Both the position numbers and the translations under genes were made by a program. A stretch of DNA of 64,000 nucleotides, from assembly GCA_948144175.1 (NCBI GenBank), contig CANXME010002012.1:62001-126000 (forward strand), in the 5' to 3' direction. Under the pieces are notes generated by a model that worked only from the letters and a program-made list of their open reading frames with translations, was not told where the DNA came from and did not search any database. Below, piece after piece: positions 32,530 to 45,573 of the stretch; within the stretch, counting starts at the first letter, position 1, and every line of letters starts with the position of its first letter. This stretch comes from Closterium sp. NIES-65. Taxonomy: Eukaryota; Streptophyta; Zygnematophyceae; Desmidiales; Closteriaceae.

Positions 32530-33290
32530 CGTGCCGCCCCTCGCAGCCCCGTCGCCGCACCTACGCGGCCCCGAAGCCGCCCCTACGCGGCCCCGTCGCC
32601 GCCCCTACGCGGCCCCGTCGCCGCCCCTAGTGGCCCCGTCGCCGCCCCTAGCGGCCCCGTCGCCGCCTCTTCCCCTACGCGGCCCCGTCGCCGCCCCTAA
32701 ACGACCACGTCGCCGCCCCTAGCGGCCCCGTCGCCGCCTCTCCCCCTACGCGGCCCCATCGCCGCCCCTAAGCGGCCACGTCGCCGCCCCTACGCGGCCC
32801 CGTCACCGTCCCTAGCGGCCCCGTCGCCGCCTCCCTACCTACGCAGCCCCGTCGCCGCCCCTACGCGGCCCCGTCGCCGCCTCCCTACCTACACGACCCT
32901 GTCGCCGCTCCTACGCGGCCCCGTCGCCGCCTCCATACCTACGCGGCCCCGTCGCCGCCCCTAGCGGCCCCGTCGCCGCCCCTACGCGGCCACGTTGCCG
33001 CCCCTAGCAGCCTCGTCGCCGCCCCTAGCGGCCCCTTCACCGCTGAGCCGCCCAGCAGCTGAGCAGCTGAACCACCAAGCCGCCGAGCCGCCCAGAAGTC
33101 GACCCGCAGAGCAGCCGAGCCGCCCAGCAACCGAGCCGCCGAGCCGCCCAGCAGCCGAGCCGCCGAGCCGCCCAGCAGCAAAGCCGCCGAGCTGCCTAGC
33201 CGCCCAACAGCCCAGCCGTCGAGCCGCCCAGCAGCCAAGGCGCCCAGCCGCCCAGCCGCCGAGATGCCCTGCCGTCGAGCCTCTACTGCT
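32530..33290 (+). repeat. GC-rich leader repeats of element A
   Basis: Repeated CCCCTACGCGGCCCCGTCGCCG units run to ~33030, then GAGCCGCCCAGCAGCCGAGC units to ~33270, directly before the gag start at 33359. The position equals that of the leader repeats in element 2, in the same orientation relative to gag. Confidence 0.8.
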
Positions 33291-33358
33291 CCTACCGCCG
33301 CGCCCCGGCCCTACTTACTCGGACTGATGAGATCACTCCCTGCTAGGCCACTGCAGTC

Positions 33359-35430
33359 ATGGCTACCCCCAGTGTCCTTACCTTTGACGCTGAGGGTCGT
33401 GCTGTTCACTTTGAGGTCTGGGTCGATGACCTACAGCTCTTCCTACAGTGCGATAGGGCAGACGGTCTCTCCCTGTTCAATCTCACCTCTAGTGTCTCTC
33501 CTGCCCCGCCTGCTACTGCTGACAGCACTGTTCGCTCACAGTGGGCCACACGCGATGCTGCTACCCGCCTTGCTGCGCATCGCCACTTACCGACCACTGA
33601 GCATGCGCACTTTAGCCAGTACAAGAGTGCTAAGACCTTGTACGACGCTGTAGTTGCACGCTACTCCTCCCTTGCCACTTCTGCGCTTAGCCGCCTCATG
33701 CAGCTGTAACTGTTCCTTGACCATGCTGCATTTCCCACAGTCGCTGACCTCATTACGCACCTTTGCACTAGTGACACTCGCTACCGCGCTGCGCTTCCTG
33801 CTGAGTTCTGTGCCAAGAACCCCCCCCCCCCATGTACATCACCCTCTAGTACATAATCAACCGGCTCCTTGACTCCCTTCGCTTAGTCACGGACCACTTC
33901 CTCTCAGTTTGCCTCACCACACTCACCGTTGACCTCCTCGAGAAGTGCCTCCTAGCAGCAGAAAAGATCATAGTCGCTGTAGGAGCCTCTCGTGGTGACC
34001 CTTGCACCCCCGTCTTTGAGGGGTGTTCCCCCTCCCGCCTCTTGCCCTCTGTTGCCTCCGCTGCTGCGGCCGACCTCATTGGTTTCCAGTCAGTCGGCGC
34101 TACGTCTGCCCCTAGCGGGAGACGCCGCACCGGCAAGGGCAAGGGGGGCAAGGGCGCTAGAGGGGCTGGCGAGGGCAGTGGAGGAGGTGGTGGAGGCAGT
34201 GGAGGGGGTGGGGGTGGTTGTGGGAGTGGTGGCGGGGGTGGAGGTGTCGGTGGCAGCAGTGGAGGCGGTGGAGGCGGCGGCGGTGGCGGAGGGAGCGGAG
34301 GCGGCGGAGGTGGCGGAGGTGGCGGAGGCGGCAGAGGTGGCGGAGGCGGCGGCAGCAGTGGTGGAGCTGGTCGCGGCTCTGCGCAGAGGAGTGGCTCCGG
34401 TGGTGGTCCGCGCTAGCAGCACTAGTGCAGTCGTGAGACCCTGTCCCCTCTGCAGCTTCGTGAGTGGTACGCTGCGCGTTAGCGTGGTGGGGGTACTGGT
34501 CCCTGCACCTACGTCCTCCGCACCGGCGACCACGTTGGTGAGCAGTGCGAGGGCCCGCACTCCACCCAGCGCTACTTCGGCCGCCTGACGAACGCGTGGC
34601 GTCACCAGTTCCCTAAGGCCTCGGAGATCCCTCGCTGGGGAGAGCTGTCTAGGGCGGGGGTTGCTATCTTTGATCTTGACTATGATGCTATTCTTGCTGC
34701 CATGTATGCTGTGTCTGATAGTGTTGAGGGTGACTGTTACCTGTCTGTTCCGCCTGACCCGAGCATTGAGGCTGCTGCTCTAGGTGCTGGTGAGGCTGAT
34801 GCTCTAGGTGCTAGTGCGTCTGCTGCCCCAGGTGCTGGTGAGTCTGCTCTCTCAGGTACTACGTCGGCTCAGGCCGTAGACACCTTCACCCTTGACTCGG
34901 GTGCTTCCCGCTCCTTCTTTTGAGACCGCACCACACTTACGCCACTTAGTCGGCCGGTTGCAGTCTCCCTGGCGGACCCCTCTGGGGGACCTGTCCTCGC
35001 TAGCTTCTCCACTTTCTTACCGTGCCTTGCAACCCCCTCTGGCACCCTGTCCAGTCTCTGCCTCCCCTCGTTCTCTACAAACTTGGTGAGTGGAGCTGAC
35101 CTACAGGATAGGGGAGTTGACCAGTTCACTCCTGCGAGTCAGCGGGTGACCCACTGCACGTGTGCTCGGACAGGCCGACACTTGGCCACGTTCACCCGTT
35201 GGCCGGGGTCGAGCGTGTACACGCAAACTACTGAGTCTCCTACGACTGCTGAGTCTGGTCAGGTAGCTGCGTTGAGTGAGGTGTTTGCTGCAGCGTCCAG
35301 GTCTGGTCCTGAGTGTGCTCCTTGCTTGTGTCGTCTCCTATCCCACCAGACTCTCCTTTCGCACCACCGCCTTGGTCACCCCTCCCTGCCTCGTCTCCGA
35401 GGCATGGCCTCCCGTGTCCTTGTCTCTGGT
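33359..35430 (+). pseudogene. Element A gag and protease region, broken
   Basis: The frame starts MATPSVLTFDAEGRAVHF and is stopped at ~33706 (TAC to TAA relative to B). The gag C-terminal part and poly-Gly region lie at 34042-34416, and a Cys/His-like segment follows with stops at 34414 and 34480. Protease (TLDSGASRSFF) is near 34890, with a TGA at 34921. The pre-integrase segment (HHRLGHPSLPRL) ends where element C interrupts it. Confidence 0.85.
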
Positions 35431-35431
35431 G

Positions 35432-36940
35432 TGTCAGAATGTTATCTTATGCTCTAGCATGTAGTGGGGTGCTCTATAACGAGTACAACCCTTCTAGGGT
35501 TTTGCTATTTGTATCCTCATTCTTGCTAGTTCAACCCTCTTCTTTCTTCTAACTTTGTCATGCTATCAGAGCAGGTCGATCCCCTTGGATCGATCCTGTG
35601 GGTGGGTTACCACCTCCACGCTTCCGCTACAATTTTTCCTTCCCGCCGTACGCCCCGAGGCGCGTGGCGGTTTTCTGCCCGCCGTGCGCCCCGAGGCGCG
35701 CGGCGGTTTTCTGCGCGCCGTGCGCCCCGAGGCGCGCGGCGGTTCTCTGCCTGTTGTGCGCCCCGAGGCGCGCGGCGGGCTTCTGCCCCGTCGTTCGCCG
35801 CGTCCCCCTCTGGAGGCGCCGCGACGGGCGACGGGGACCCGTCGCGGCCCCACCGCCCCACTTCGCGGCCTCGCCGCCTTACGTCACGGCCCCGCCGCCT
35901 TACGCTCGCGGCCCGCCGCCCCACTTCGCGGCCCCGCCGCCTCACGTCGCGGCCCCGCCGCCCCACTTCGCGGCCCCGCCCCCCTTCTGTCGCGGCCTCG
36001 CCGTCCCACCTTCGCGGCCCCGCCGCCCTACACCTGTGGCCCTACCGCCCTCCTTGCGCCCCGGCACCATTTCCCGTCGCCGGTCGAGGCGACCCTCGGG
36101 GGCCGCGGGGGAGGGGGGCGAGCGCCGCCATCCCACCCTGCCTACCCGCCATCCCACCCTGTCAGTGTTAGGGTTTGGGGGTGGCAAGTAGGGGGTGGCG
36201 AGTATGGGGGTGGCATTTCCTCGTTCCTCCCTTTGCTCCTCCTCCTCCTTCGTCTCCCACTGTTGCAGCTGTCGCTGAGGGGGGTGGATGTGTGGGAGAC
36301 TGGGGTTTAGGGTTTAAGGGGGGTGCGTGGGAGTGGAGCTAGGGGTGAAGCAGCGGGTGTGTGTTTGGGAAGTGGGACTGTTTGGGGAAGTTGCACGGAG
36401 GATGCCGTCGTGTCGCCAGCAGCACCTGTAGTCCGGCAACTTTGTCCGGTAGCCCAGTTGTAGCCAGCTGTGCCAGCCGCCCCTGGGTCCGTTGCTCGTC
36501 TGCCGCTATTTTAGCCGCGGGGCCTGTTACTCCTGTATTCCGGGGGCTTCGCCCGGTAGCCGCTGTGCCAGTCTGCCTCCTGTTGCCCGTGTGTCTGCAG
36601 CTTCAGCCGTCGCCTCCTATCTCCTCTCCCCTCACTCTCTCTCCTCCTCACTTGCCCGTTGTGACTACCACTAGCTTTGCTCATAATTGTGAACTCTAAA
36701 CTATTGCTTCTTCAACTTGTGCTCAGAGTGTGTGGTGACATTGTGATCCACCCTGAGCTTGTACTGCTTTGCTTGCTCTGCTGATTACACCCCACTTTGG
36801 CTATGGGGGTGTGTCAGAATGTTATCTTATGCTCTAGCCTGTAGTGGGGTGCTCTATAGCGAGTACAACCCTTCTAGGGTTTTGCTATTTGTATCCTCAT
36901 TCCTGCTAGTTCAACCCTCTTCTTTCTTCTAACTTTGTCA
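35432..36940 (+). mobile_element. Element C: non-autonomous LTR element inside element A
   Basis: LTRs are 35432-35560 and 36812-36940 (129 bp, TGTCAG...TTGTCA). A primer site TGCTATCAGAGCAGG follows the left LTR and GGCTATGGGGGTG precedes the right one. Flanks are TGGTG and TGGTC, one base short of a perfect TSD. Rejoining A's sequence across the insertion restores its integrase region. The 1.25-kb interior has no copia domain: it holds CGCCCCGAGGCGCGCGGCGG repeats, GC-rich units and a CT-rich tail shared with element D. Confidence 0.9.
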
Positions 36941-39900
36941 TGGTCTCCCCCGGTCTCTCCCTCCCCAACCTCCGGGGCCTGCCCCTACCTGCGTCCCCTG
37001 CATCGAGGGGCGACAGCGCGCCGCCCCTCACTCCTCAGAGTTTCCTCCGACAGAGGCTCCGCTACAGACTCTTCACATGGACGTGTGGGGCCCTGCCCGC
37101 ATCCGTGGTTAGGGTCACGAGCGTTACTTCCTGTTGGTGGTTGACGACTACTCGCGTTACACCACAGTCTTCCCCTAGCGCAGCAAGGGTGACGTGACTG
37201 AGATGTTCATCGACTGGATCCGCGCAACTCGTCTCCAGCTCAAAGAGAGTTTCGGCTCGGATTTTCCTGTTCTGCGTGTGCACTCTGACAGAGGCAGGGA
37301 GTTTTCCTTTGCCCGTCAGGGAGCCTTCTGTCGAGCATAGGGCATCCGCCAGACCTCACGCTTCCGGCCTCTCCACAACAAAATGGGATTGCTGAGCGCC
37401 GCATTGGCATGGTCATGGACGTCGCTCGTACGTCCATGATCCATGCGGCTGCCCCCCATTTTCTGTGGCCGTTTGCGATTCAGTACGCGGCGCATCAGAT
37501 CAACCTCCAGCCCCGGGTCTCTTTGCCAGAGACTTCCCCCACCTTACGGTGGACGGGAAAGGTTGGCGATGTGTTTGCGTTTCGGGTCTGGGGATCTCGG
37601 GCGTTTGTTTGCGACTTGTTTGCGGACAAGCTGTCGCCCCGTGCTGTTCCCTGCGTCTTCCTTGGCTTCCCCCCTGACGCGCCTGGATGGTAGTTTTACC
37701 ACCCCACCTCGCGACGTGTTCTGTCCTCCCAAGACGTCACCTTTGACGAGTCGGTGCCTTACTGCTATCTCTTCCCCTACCGCATTGCACCCCTCCCCGA
37801 ACCGCCGCTCTTCCTTGCGCCAAGCCCTCCCCCGGTAGACCCCCTCCCCCTTCAGGGTCCTGCCCCGTCAGGTGTGTCCCAGGTAGACGCAGTCGAGCCT
37901 GTCAACGTAGCTGTTGACTCTGTTGCTGCTACAGGTGCTGAGCCTGCGGGTGCTGGGTCTGGAGGTGTTGGACGTGAGGGTGCGGAGCCTGGGGGTGCTG
38001 AGTTGAGGGGTGCTGAGCCTGGGGGTGCTGAGTCTGGGGGTGCTGAGCGTGGGAGTGCTGAGTCTGGGGGTGCTGAGCCTGGGGGTGCGGAACCTTGGGG
38101 GTGCTGGGTCTGCTCGTGTGGCTGCTCGCGATGCTTCGTCGAGGCGGGAGCCACTCTCTCCATAGGAGCTGCGCGAGTGGTTTGCCTGGCGATGGAGCCG
38201 TGCTGCTAGAGCTAGAGGTAGTACTGTTGGTGCTGGTCCCGGAGGTACTCGTACTAGCGGTGCTGGAGCTGCTGGGTCTGGGGGTGCTACTTCGGCTGCT
38301 GGAGCTGGTCCTGCTGGAGGTACTGCTGGAGCTGCTGGCGGTACTGGAGCTGCCGGCCCTGTTGGAGCTGGAGCTGCTAGGGCTGTTGGCGCTGGTGGTT
38401 GTGCTGGCGCTGGTGCTTCTGAGGGTGCTGGAGTTGGCGCTGTTGGAGCTGGAGGTACTGCTGGCGCTGGTGCTGCCGCTGGGGATACTGGAGCTGTCCC
38501 TACTGGTTCTAGAGGCACTGCGCGGCCGCGGCCGTACTTCGTTCCGCTCCTTGAGTAGGTTCTTGGTCTCCCGCCTTCTACTAGTCCTGCCCCTCCCTTA
38601 GGGTGTCTGTAGCTTGTCCAGCCGCAGTCACAGTTACAGCCTGCCTCCCCACTACCTGCTCCTTCTCCCTACACTGGTCCTATTGGAGGTCTTGCGGAGC
38701 GTCGTGAGCCTGCGTCTCGTCCTGCGTTGCTTGTTCGTGCTGCTCGCACTAGTAGTCGTGCTCCGCGTCCGCGTCCTCTTGCCGTCCCAGGCACACACAA
38801 GATGTGGCTGCGTCCTTCCACTACTCCTCTGCGTGTCCCGTTGCCGTCTCTTCCAGAGTCATCTCTTCCTGTCCTTGCTGACCCGGAGTCTGACTCTCTT
38901 CGTGCTGCCAGTCCTACTATCACACGTCTCCTGGCTATTGTTGTCACTGACCCTTCCTTTGAGTCCACTACTGCGTCTGCCTTGGTGGCTGAGCTTGTCA
39001 ACTTCACTGCTCGCTGTCGTCTAGACTATGCCACTGGTCTTGTTGCTGAGTCTGAGTCTGTCTATTCTCCGTCCGTCGGGGGTGAGTGTGCTCTTAGCAC
39101 CGACGTCCTTGAGGACAGGCAGGAGGAGTTCCAGTGTTTTGGTGCTGCTTTGCCTCATCTTGTGTCCACGCTGATTGCCCCTGTGGGAGATCCGAATGCA
39201 CCAGACATCCCGACTCCTCGATCATACGCTGAGGCGATCAAGGGTCCCTACTCCTCTTAGTGGCAGTCAGCCATGGACGCAGAGATGGCTTCTTGGAAGT
39301 CCACAGGCACCTACATCAACGAGGTTCCCCCACCTGGGGCGAACATCGACAGTGGCATGTGGATTTTCAGCGTGCAGCAGCCGCCGGGTTCTTCGCCTGT
39401 CTTCAAGGCGCGTTACGTGGCTCGAGGCTTCAGTCGGCGGCAGGGAGTTGACTACTTTCAGACCTTCTCTCCCACCTCGAAGATGACCACTCTTCGGGTG
39501 CTGCTGGACATAGCCGCGCATCGCGACTACGAGCTCCACTCTCTTGACTTCAGCACAAATTTCTTGCAGGGCAGCTTGCACGAGGAGATCTAGCTGCGCC
39601 GCCCACCTGGCTTCACTGGGTCGTTTCCTCCAGGTACCCAGTGGAGCCTCCGATGGCCAGTCTACGGTCTCCGCTAGGCGCCCCGTGAGTGGCACAACAC
39701 ACTGAGGACTACACTTGCGGCTCTTGGGTTTGCTCCTTCTACAGCCGACCCATCGCTGTTTCTGCGCACCAACACCTCTTTGCCGCCGTTCTACATCCTC
39801 GTGTACGTCGACGACTTGGTCTTTGCCACTGTTGACACTGCTGGACTCGCCCACGTGAAGTCCGAGCTGCAGAAGAGACATACGTGCACAAATTTGGGTG

Positions 39901-40787
39901 AACTGCGCACCTTCCTTGGCTTGCAGATCACCCGGGACAGAGCACAGCGCACCATTACCCTGACTCAGTCACACATGGTGCAGCAGGTCCTTCAGCGCTT
40001 CAACTTCATGTACTCCTCGCCTCAGGCCACTTCTCTGTCTACTCGCCACTCGCTCTCAGCTCTGCCTTTGGATGAGTCCGTAGAGCCGAATGGCCCGTAC
40101 CCAGAGCTTGTTGGCTGCCTCATGTACCTGATGACCTGCACTCGACCTGACCTTGCATACCCTCTTAGCATCTTAGCATGCTATGTTGCTCCTGGGAGAC
40201 ACCGACCAGAGCACCTGGCTGCAACGAAGAGGGTGTTGCGCTACTTGTGCAGTACGTTGGGCATGGGGTTGGTGCTTGGAGGGCGACGTCGAGTGGTCCT
40301 CACAGGTCACACAAACGCTTCTTGGGCTGACGACTAGGCTACGCAGCGGTCGTCACAGGGTTACACCTTCAGCCTTAGCTCTTGCTCTGTTTCATGGCGA
40401 TCTACCCGCTCGTCTTCTGTTCTCGGCTCCAGCTGTGAGGCTGAGATCTATGCGGGGGCCATGGCTGCACATGAGTTACGTTGGCTCACCTACCTGCTGA
40501 CTGACCTAGGAGAGCCGCCTCGTTCTCCTCCTGTTCTGTACGTAGACAACAAGGCCATGGTGGCCTTGTGTCGGGAGCACAGACTGGAGCACAGAACGAA
40601 GCACATTGCTGTCCGCTACTTCCTTGCTTGTGAGCTGCAGCAACGTGGTCAGCTGCGCCTTGCTTACGTGGCCTCTGAGGCCAACACTGCTGATATCTTT
40701 ACCAAGGCACTTCCGCATTATGATCATCAGAGCTTCTATACGATGATAGGTCTTGTGCCTACTTGGCCTCACTTGCTCACTTCTTGA
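36941..40787 (+). pseudogene. Element A pol (integrase to RNase H), broken
   Basis: Integrase traces (LHMDVWGPARIRG near 37080, QQNGIAERRIGMVMDVA-like near 37390) are followed by a Gly/Leu-rich linker, the RT (LDFSTNFLQGSLHEEI, ILVYVDDLVFAT) and RNase H (YVDNKAMVAL, ending LLTS at 40787). At least eight stops interrupt it, most of them TAG where a relative has CAG (37110, 37338, 37691, 39258, 39675, 40335). Confidence 0.88.
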
Positions 40788-40984
40788 CCTTGCTTGTACT
40801 GTGATCTTTCTTTACCTGCAGTTGCTTGTTTACCTTAATATATGATCTTGCATGTGAATTGGCCTTGTGGCCTTGCTCTTGTGCTCGGATTGTGTGGTGA
40901 CGTTGTGATCCACCCTGAGCTTGCTTTGCTTTGCTTGACTGGTCTTGTGACCTCTTGTTCTCCCCCACTTTGCCTATGGGGGTG

Positions 40985-41110
40985 TGTCAAACTTATATGC
41001 TATAGTCTGTGTAGGCTGTAGTGGGGTAGACAATATGGGGTACAACACTTCTAGGTTTTCCTACTTGTACCCTCCTCTTTCCTAGTTCATTCATTCCTCA
41101 TTCTTTCACA
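40985..41110 (+). repeat. 3' LTR of element A
   Basis: A 126-bp LTR starting TGTCAAACTTATATGC and ending TTTCACA. It is preceded by the polypurine tract CTATGGGGGTG. It is ~95% like the 3' LTR of element B by eye. Confidence 0.85.
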
Positions 41111-44100
41111 ACTGGGGCCAGCCTTTCTAGCATGCTGCAGGGACCCAGTCGTACGAGTACGAAGACGAGGGTTCAGGCGTTACTTTCACCGACCAGCTCG
41201 ACGCTGCTTGGTCGAACAGCATTCGCCGAGACCAGCTCGTTGAGTAGAGCACGCCGAGTAGTGCCCATCGAAGGTTCCCGTCGACCATTAATGTGCATTA
41301 AGTGCCCGTCGGCGTCGTCAATTGGATCCCTTCGAGCAGAGTGTGCGATAGCAATTTCGTCGTCGACCGTCCCGTCATCGACTGGATCCCATCCTACACT
41401 AGTCTTCTCCTGCGTTTTAGAGCACACCGATGTGAAAATAGGTTTTGCGTCGATACGACATAAAGCGAAGTGTTCTCGAAGAGAGTTTGAAAACGAATCA
41501 CTGTCATATGTGAATTACCGACCTTTTCAGGTAGTGTAAATATCCTAGAATATGGAAAGCTATATTTTGTTGAATATATTGGTGTTTCTCTATTTCCTGC
41601 ATAGAAAAATATGGTATGTTTGATGGGGTAATAAAATGCAGCTGCCAAACTCTATTGCAACAATAAGATTGCTTGTGTCGATTGTCCATGTTCAAGACAT
41701 GTATTAACGTGTAGTAAAACTCGAGCATTGTTGATTAGTTATGCAATTCTGAGTCTGGATGCTACAAAGAGAAGTGAAACAGGGTGCTGACGACGATAGA
41801 TTTTCTTGGTCGAGTGAAATAAACGTCTCGACCGTTTTGCTCTGTCTGTCGAAATCTTTTGTTTTGAGCTATGGGAATAATGCGCAGCTCGACAACTTCC
41901 GCGTTGAATGCAGATGCTGACTTGCGAAAATCTAGAAACGGCTTCTGCTGTCGATAATCAATTTCGTTAAACAATGTCTCGGTAATTTTGTTTTCCTGAC
42001 TGTGAAATCGGAACCTTATCGAATGAGTTGTCAGAATGCTATTATCTAGCATGTAGTGGGGTGCTCTATAGCGAGTACAACCCTGTTAGGGTTGGCTATA
42101 TGTATCCCAACTGCTGCTAGTGTAAACCCTCCTTTCTTCTTTTCTCTCTTGCCTAGCTAGCTAAACCCTAGCTCTGGCTCCTCACTATGCTTACTCTCGT
42201 AACATGCTATCAGAGCATCTACGCTCTTGGCCTGTGGGCCCACCTAACTGCTTTCGCTGCTACTCTGTCTGTTGCACGCCCAGTGGTGTGCGACTCCTCC
42301 GCGCGCGGCAAATTTTTGTTCTTTTTTTTTTTCTTTCCGCCGTGTGCTCGGGGCGCGCGGCGGTTTTCTGCCCACCGTGCGCCCCGAGGCACGCGGCGGT
42401 TTCCTTCCTTGGGGACCCGCGCGCGGCCCCTGCCCTGCTCGTCGCGGCGCCCTGAGGAGCATGCGCGGCCCTCGCCCTGCTCGTCGCGGCGCCCTGGGAA
42501 GCACGCGCGACCCCCGCCCTGCTCGTCGCGGCACCCTGGGAAGCACGCGCGGCCCCCGCCCCTCACGACGCGGCGCCCTGGGGAGCGCGCATAGCCCCTT
42601 GCTGCCCCGTGGTGGCGCCCTGGGGGCCGCGCGCCACCCCTGGAGCCGCGCGCGGCCCCTCGCTGCCCCGTGGTGGCGCCCTGGGGGCCGCGCACCGTCC
42701 CCCTTGCCGTCCCCCGTGCTCCTACCCCGTGCCACCCGTTTTAGGGTTTGGGGGTAGGGAGTGTGGGGGTGACGGGTGTGGGGGTGCCGGTTGTGTACGC
42801 CGTCCCCTGCTCCTCCTCCTCCGTCTCCCGTTGCTGCAGCTGCCGCTCAGGGGGGTGGGTGTGTGGGAGCCGAAGGAGTGGTGCTAGGGGGGTGACGTGG
42901 GAGTAGAGTTAGGGGTTCAGCAGGGTGTGTGTGTCAAGGGTGTGGGTCAGTTGGAGGAGGTTGTGTGGAGGTAGCTGTCGTGTCGCCTGCAGCGCCTGTA
43001 GTTCGTCGCCCTTGCTTCGGTAGCCAGTGAGCCTGTTGTACCAGTCGCTAGTGGGTCCGTTGCTCCTGCCGCTCGTCTATAGCCGCGGAGCCAGTCACTC
43101 CAGTAGTCCGTCGCCCTTGCTTCGGTAGCCACTGAGTCAGGCGCTCCTGTGCCCGTGCCTCTGCAGCTTCAGTCGTTGCCTCCCATCTTCTCTCCGTCGA
43201 CAGTACTCTCCTCCTCCTCACTTGCCCTCTGTGATAGCCTCTAGCTTTGCTTGCCATTGTGAACCTGCTCTATGACTGTGTGCTCTGCTGATTACACCCC
43301 ACTTTGGCTATGGGGGTGTGTCAGAATGCTATTATCTAGCCTGTAGTGGGGTGCTCTATAGCGAGTACAACCCTGTTAGGGTTTGCTATATGTATCCCAT
43401 CTGCTGCTAGTGAAAACCCTCCTTTCTTCTTTTCTCTCTTGCTTAGCTAGCTAAACCCTAGCTATGGCTCCTCACTATGCTTACTCTCGTAACATGAGTT
43501 TCCCTACAGAAAGTAATGGAGTAATGTTTCGAGAAGAAATGTGAAAGTGTAAGGGCAAAGTTTTTGAATGTGCCTTGTCGAAACGTTTAGCAAGATCCCT
43601 AAGTATTGTCAAACATCCCGGAAGCACCTCTTGTCGAACATCAAATTTGAGTTTTCGTCGAAGAAAAAATATTTGCCGCGAATTTAAAATGTTGTCAAAG
43701 GCGAGACACCCTTTCAATGCCAACTAGGGCTCTGACTAAGATAGAAAATCGCAGAGCTGAAGTATTGACGCCCTTCCGTTGAGAATTGACACATTTTCGA
43801 CGGAAATACCCCTTCCGTCGAGAACAAAATGGTTGCACAAAAACATTTTTATATTGTATATCTCAATTTTTAGGGCCTTAACTTGTCTGATATTTTGAGT
43901 TACGAAACATTTTTTTAATTATACAATGGTATATCGAGTTGTCTCCCGTCGAGCTCCATCAATTTCTACTCTTGCGGCTAACATATATATTGTCATAAAA
44001 AATACGACATTGAACCCGCGGGATTTGGGGGGTTTTTTGGCCTGGTCAGCCGGGAATGTGTGGGGGCCCGGAGGGATTCCGCGGGTTTTTCGTTTTGCCT

Positions 44101-44280
44101 CGGATGCCATTTGTGCCATGGCGGGCGGGGCGGCATGTGATGACGTCACCCGTGTGTATATAATTGGACATATGGGCGTCGAATCTACAGAATGGCGTTG
44201 GTACTTATTGTCATATCATCATGAGATGTTGCGGGAACTTTTGCAGTTGGTAAAATGTCAATGCCAACACTTGGAGGATT
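41111..44280. other. Host sequence (split by element D), no gene recognised
   Basis: Flanking pieces 41111-42028 and 43495-44280 become continuous when element D and one TSD copy are removed. They are AT-rich relative to the genes and contain frequent GTCGA/TCGAC motifs. A TATATAATTGG stretch occurs near 44157. I see no conserved coding motif; this may be an older, unrecognised repeat. Confidence 0.4.
42029..43494 (+). mobile_element. Element D: non-autonomous LTR element
   Basis: LTRs are 42029-42204 and 43319-43494 (176 bp each, TGTCAG...GTAACA, few differences). A perfect TSD, TGAGT, is at 42024-42028 and 43495-43499. A primer site TGCTATCAGAGCATC and a GGCTATGGGGGTG tract are present. 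The 1.1-kb interior carries GC-rich repeats and a tail similar to element C (CTCCTCCTCACTTGCCC ... CTCTAGCTTTGCTTGCC). No copia protein is encoded, so the element would depend on enzymes from other elements. Confidence 0.92.
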
Positions 44281-45573
44281 CTGTAGTGGGGTAGACTATA
44301 TGGGGTACAACATTTCTAGGTTTTCCTACTTGTACCCACCTCCTTCCTAGTTCATTCATTCCTCGTTTCTTCACATGGTATAGAGCAGATTCCCTAGTGG
44401 GAACGCTTCCTTGGGCCCACCACTGATTTTTTTTTTTTTCTGACTGGAGCATCACTCGCTCCTGCCGAGGCGCGCCTTGTGGGCCGCCCTTCTGTTGAGG
44501 TCTCTTAGAGGCCCCTCCCACGGCCCCTCGTGCCGCCCCCAGCGGCCCCGTAGCTGCCCTTCTAGGCCCCTCGCGGCCCCTAGCGGCCCCGTCGCCGCCC
44601 CTACGCGGCCCCGTCGCCGCCCCTAGCGGCCTCGTCGCCGCCCCTCGCGGCCCCGTCGCCGCCTCTCTCCCAACGCGGCCCCGTCGCCGCCTCTACGCGG
44701 CCCCGTCACCGCCCCTGCGGCCACGTCACCGCCCCTAGCGGCCCCGTCGCCGCCCCTAAGCGGCCCTGTCGCTGCCCCAAGCGGCCCCGTTGCCGCCTCT
44801 CTCCCTACGCGGCCCCATCACCGCCCCTACGCGGCCCCATCGCCGCCCCTAAGCGGCCCCGTCGCCGCCCCTAGCGGACCCGTCGCTGCCTTCCTACCTA
44901 CGCGGCCCCATCGCCGCCCCTAGCGGCCCCGTCGCCGCTCCCCTCCCTACGCGGCCCCGTCGCCACCCCTAGCGGCCCCATCGCGGCCTCTGCCAGACCC
45001 GTCGCCGCCTCTACCGGCCCCATCGCCGCCTCTACCGGCCCCTTCACCGCTGAGCCGCCCACCAGCTGAGCAGCTGAGCCACCAAGCCGCCGAGCCGCCC
45101 AGCAGCTGAGCCGCCCAGCAGCTGAGCCGCCCAACAGCCGAGCCGCCGAGCCGCCCAGCAGCCGAGCCGCCGAGCCGCCCAGCAACCGAGCCGCCGAGCC
45201 GCCCGACAGCCGAGCCGCCCAACATCCGAGCCGCCGAGCCGCCCAGCAGCCAAGCCGCCGAGCTGCCCAGCAGCTGAGCCGCCGAGCCGCCCTCCCGTCG
45301 AGCCGCTACTGTTCCTACCGGCGCGCCCCGGCCCTACTTACTCGGACTGGTGAGATCACTCCCTACTAGGCCACTGCAGTCATGGCTACCCACAGTGTCC
45401 TTACCTTTGATGCTGAGGGTCGTGCTGTAGACTTTGAGGTCTGGGTCGATGACCTCTAGCTGTTCCTATAGTGCGATAGGGCAGACGGACTCTCTCTGTT
45501 CGATCTCACCTCTGGTGCCTCTCCTGCCCCACCTGCTACTGCTGACAGCACTGTTCGCTCACAGTGGGCCACA

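Larger units (their letters stand above)
24674..41110 (+). mobile_element. Element A: decayed copia retrotransposon, split by two later insertions
   Basis: Pieces of A are 24674-24722, 32329-35431 and 36941-41110. Its 5' LTR lacks the first ~32 bp and is split by element 2. The 3' LTR is 40985-41110 (126 bp, starts TGTCAAAC, ends TTTCACA). A primer site (TGGTATAGAGC) follows the 5' LTR at 32380, and a CTATGGGGGTG purine tract precedes the 3' LTR. The interior has a GC-rich repetitive leader, then gag and pol with many stops. Element C is inserted at 35432-36940. No matching TSD is found because the left end is incomplete. Confidence 0.85.
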
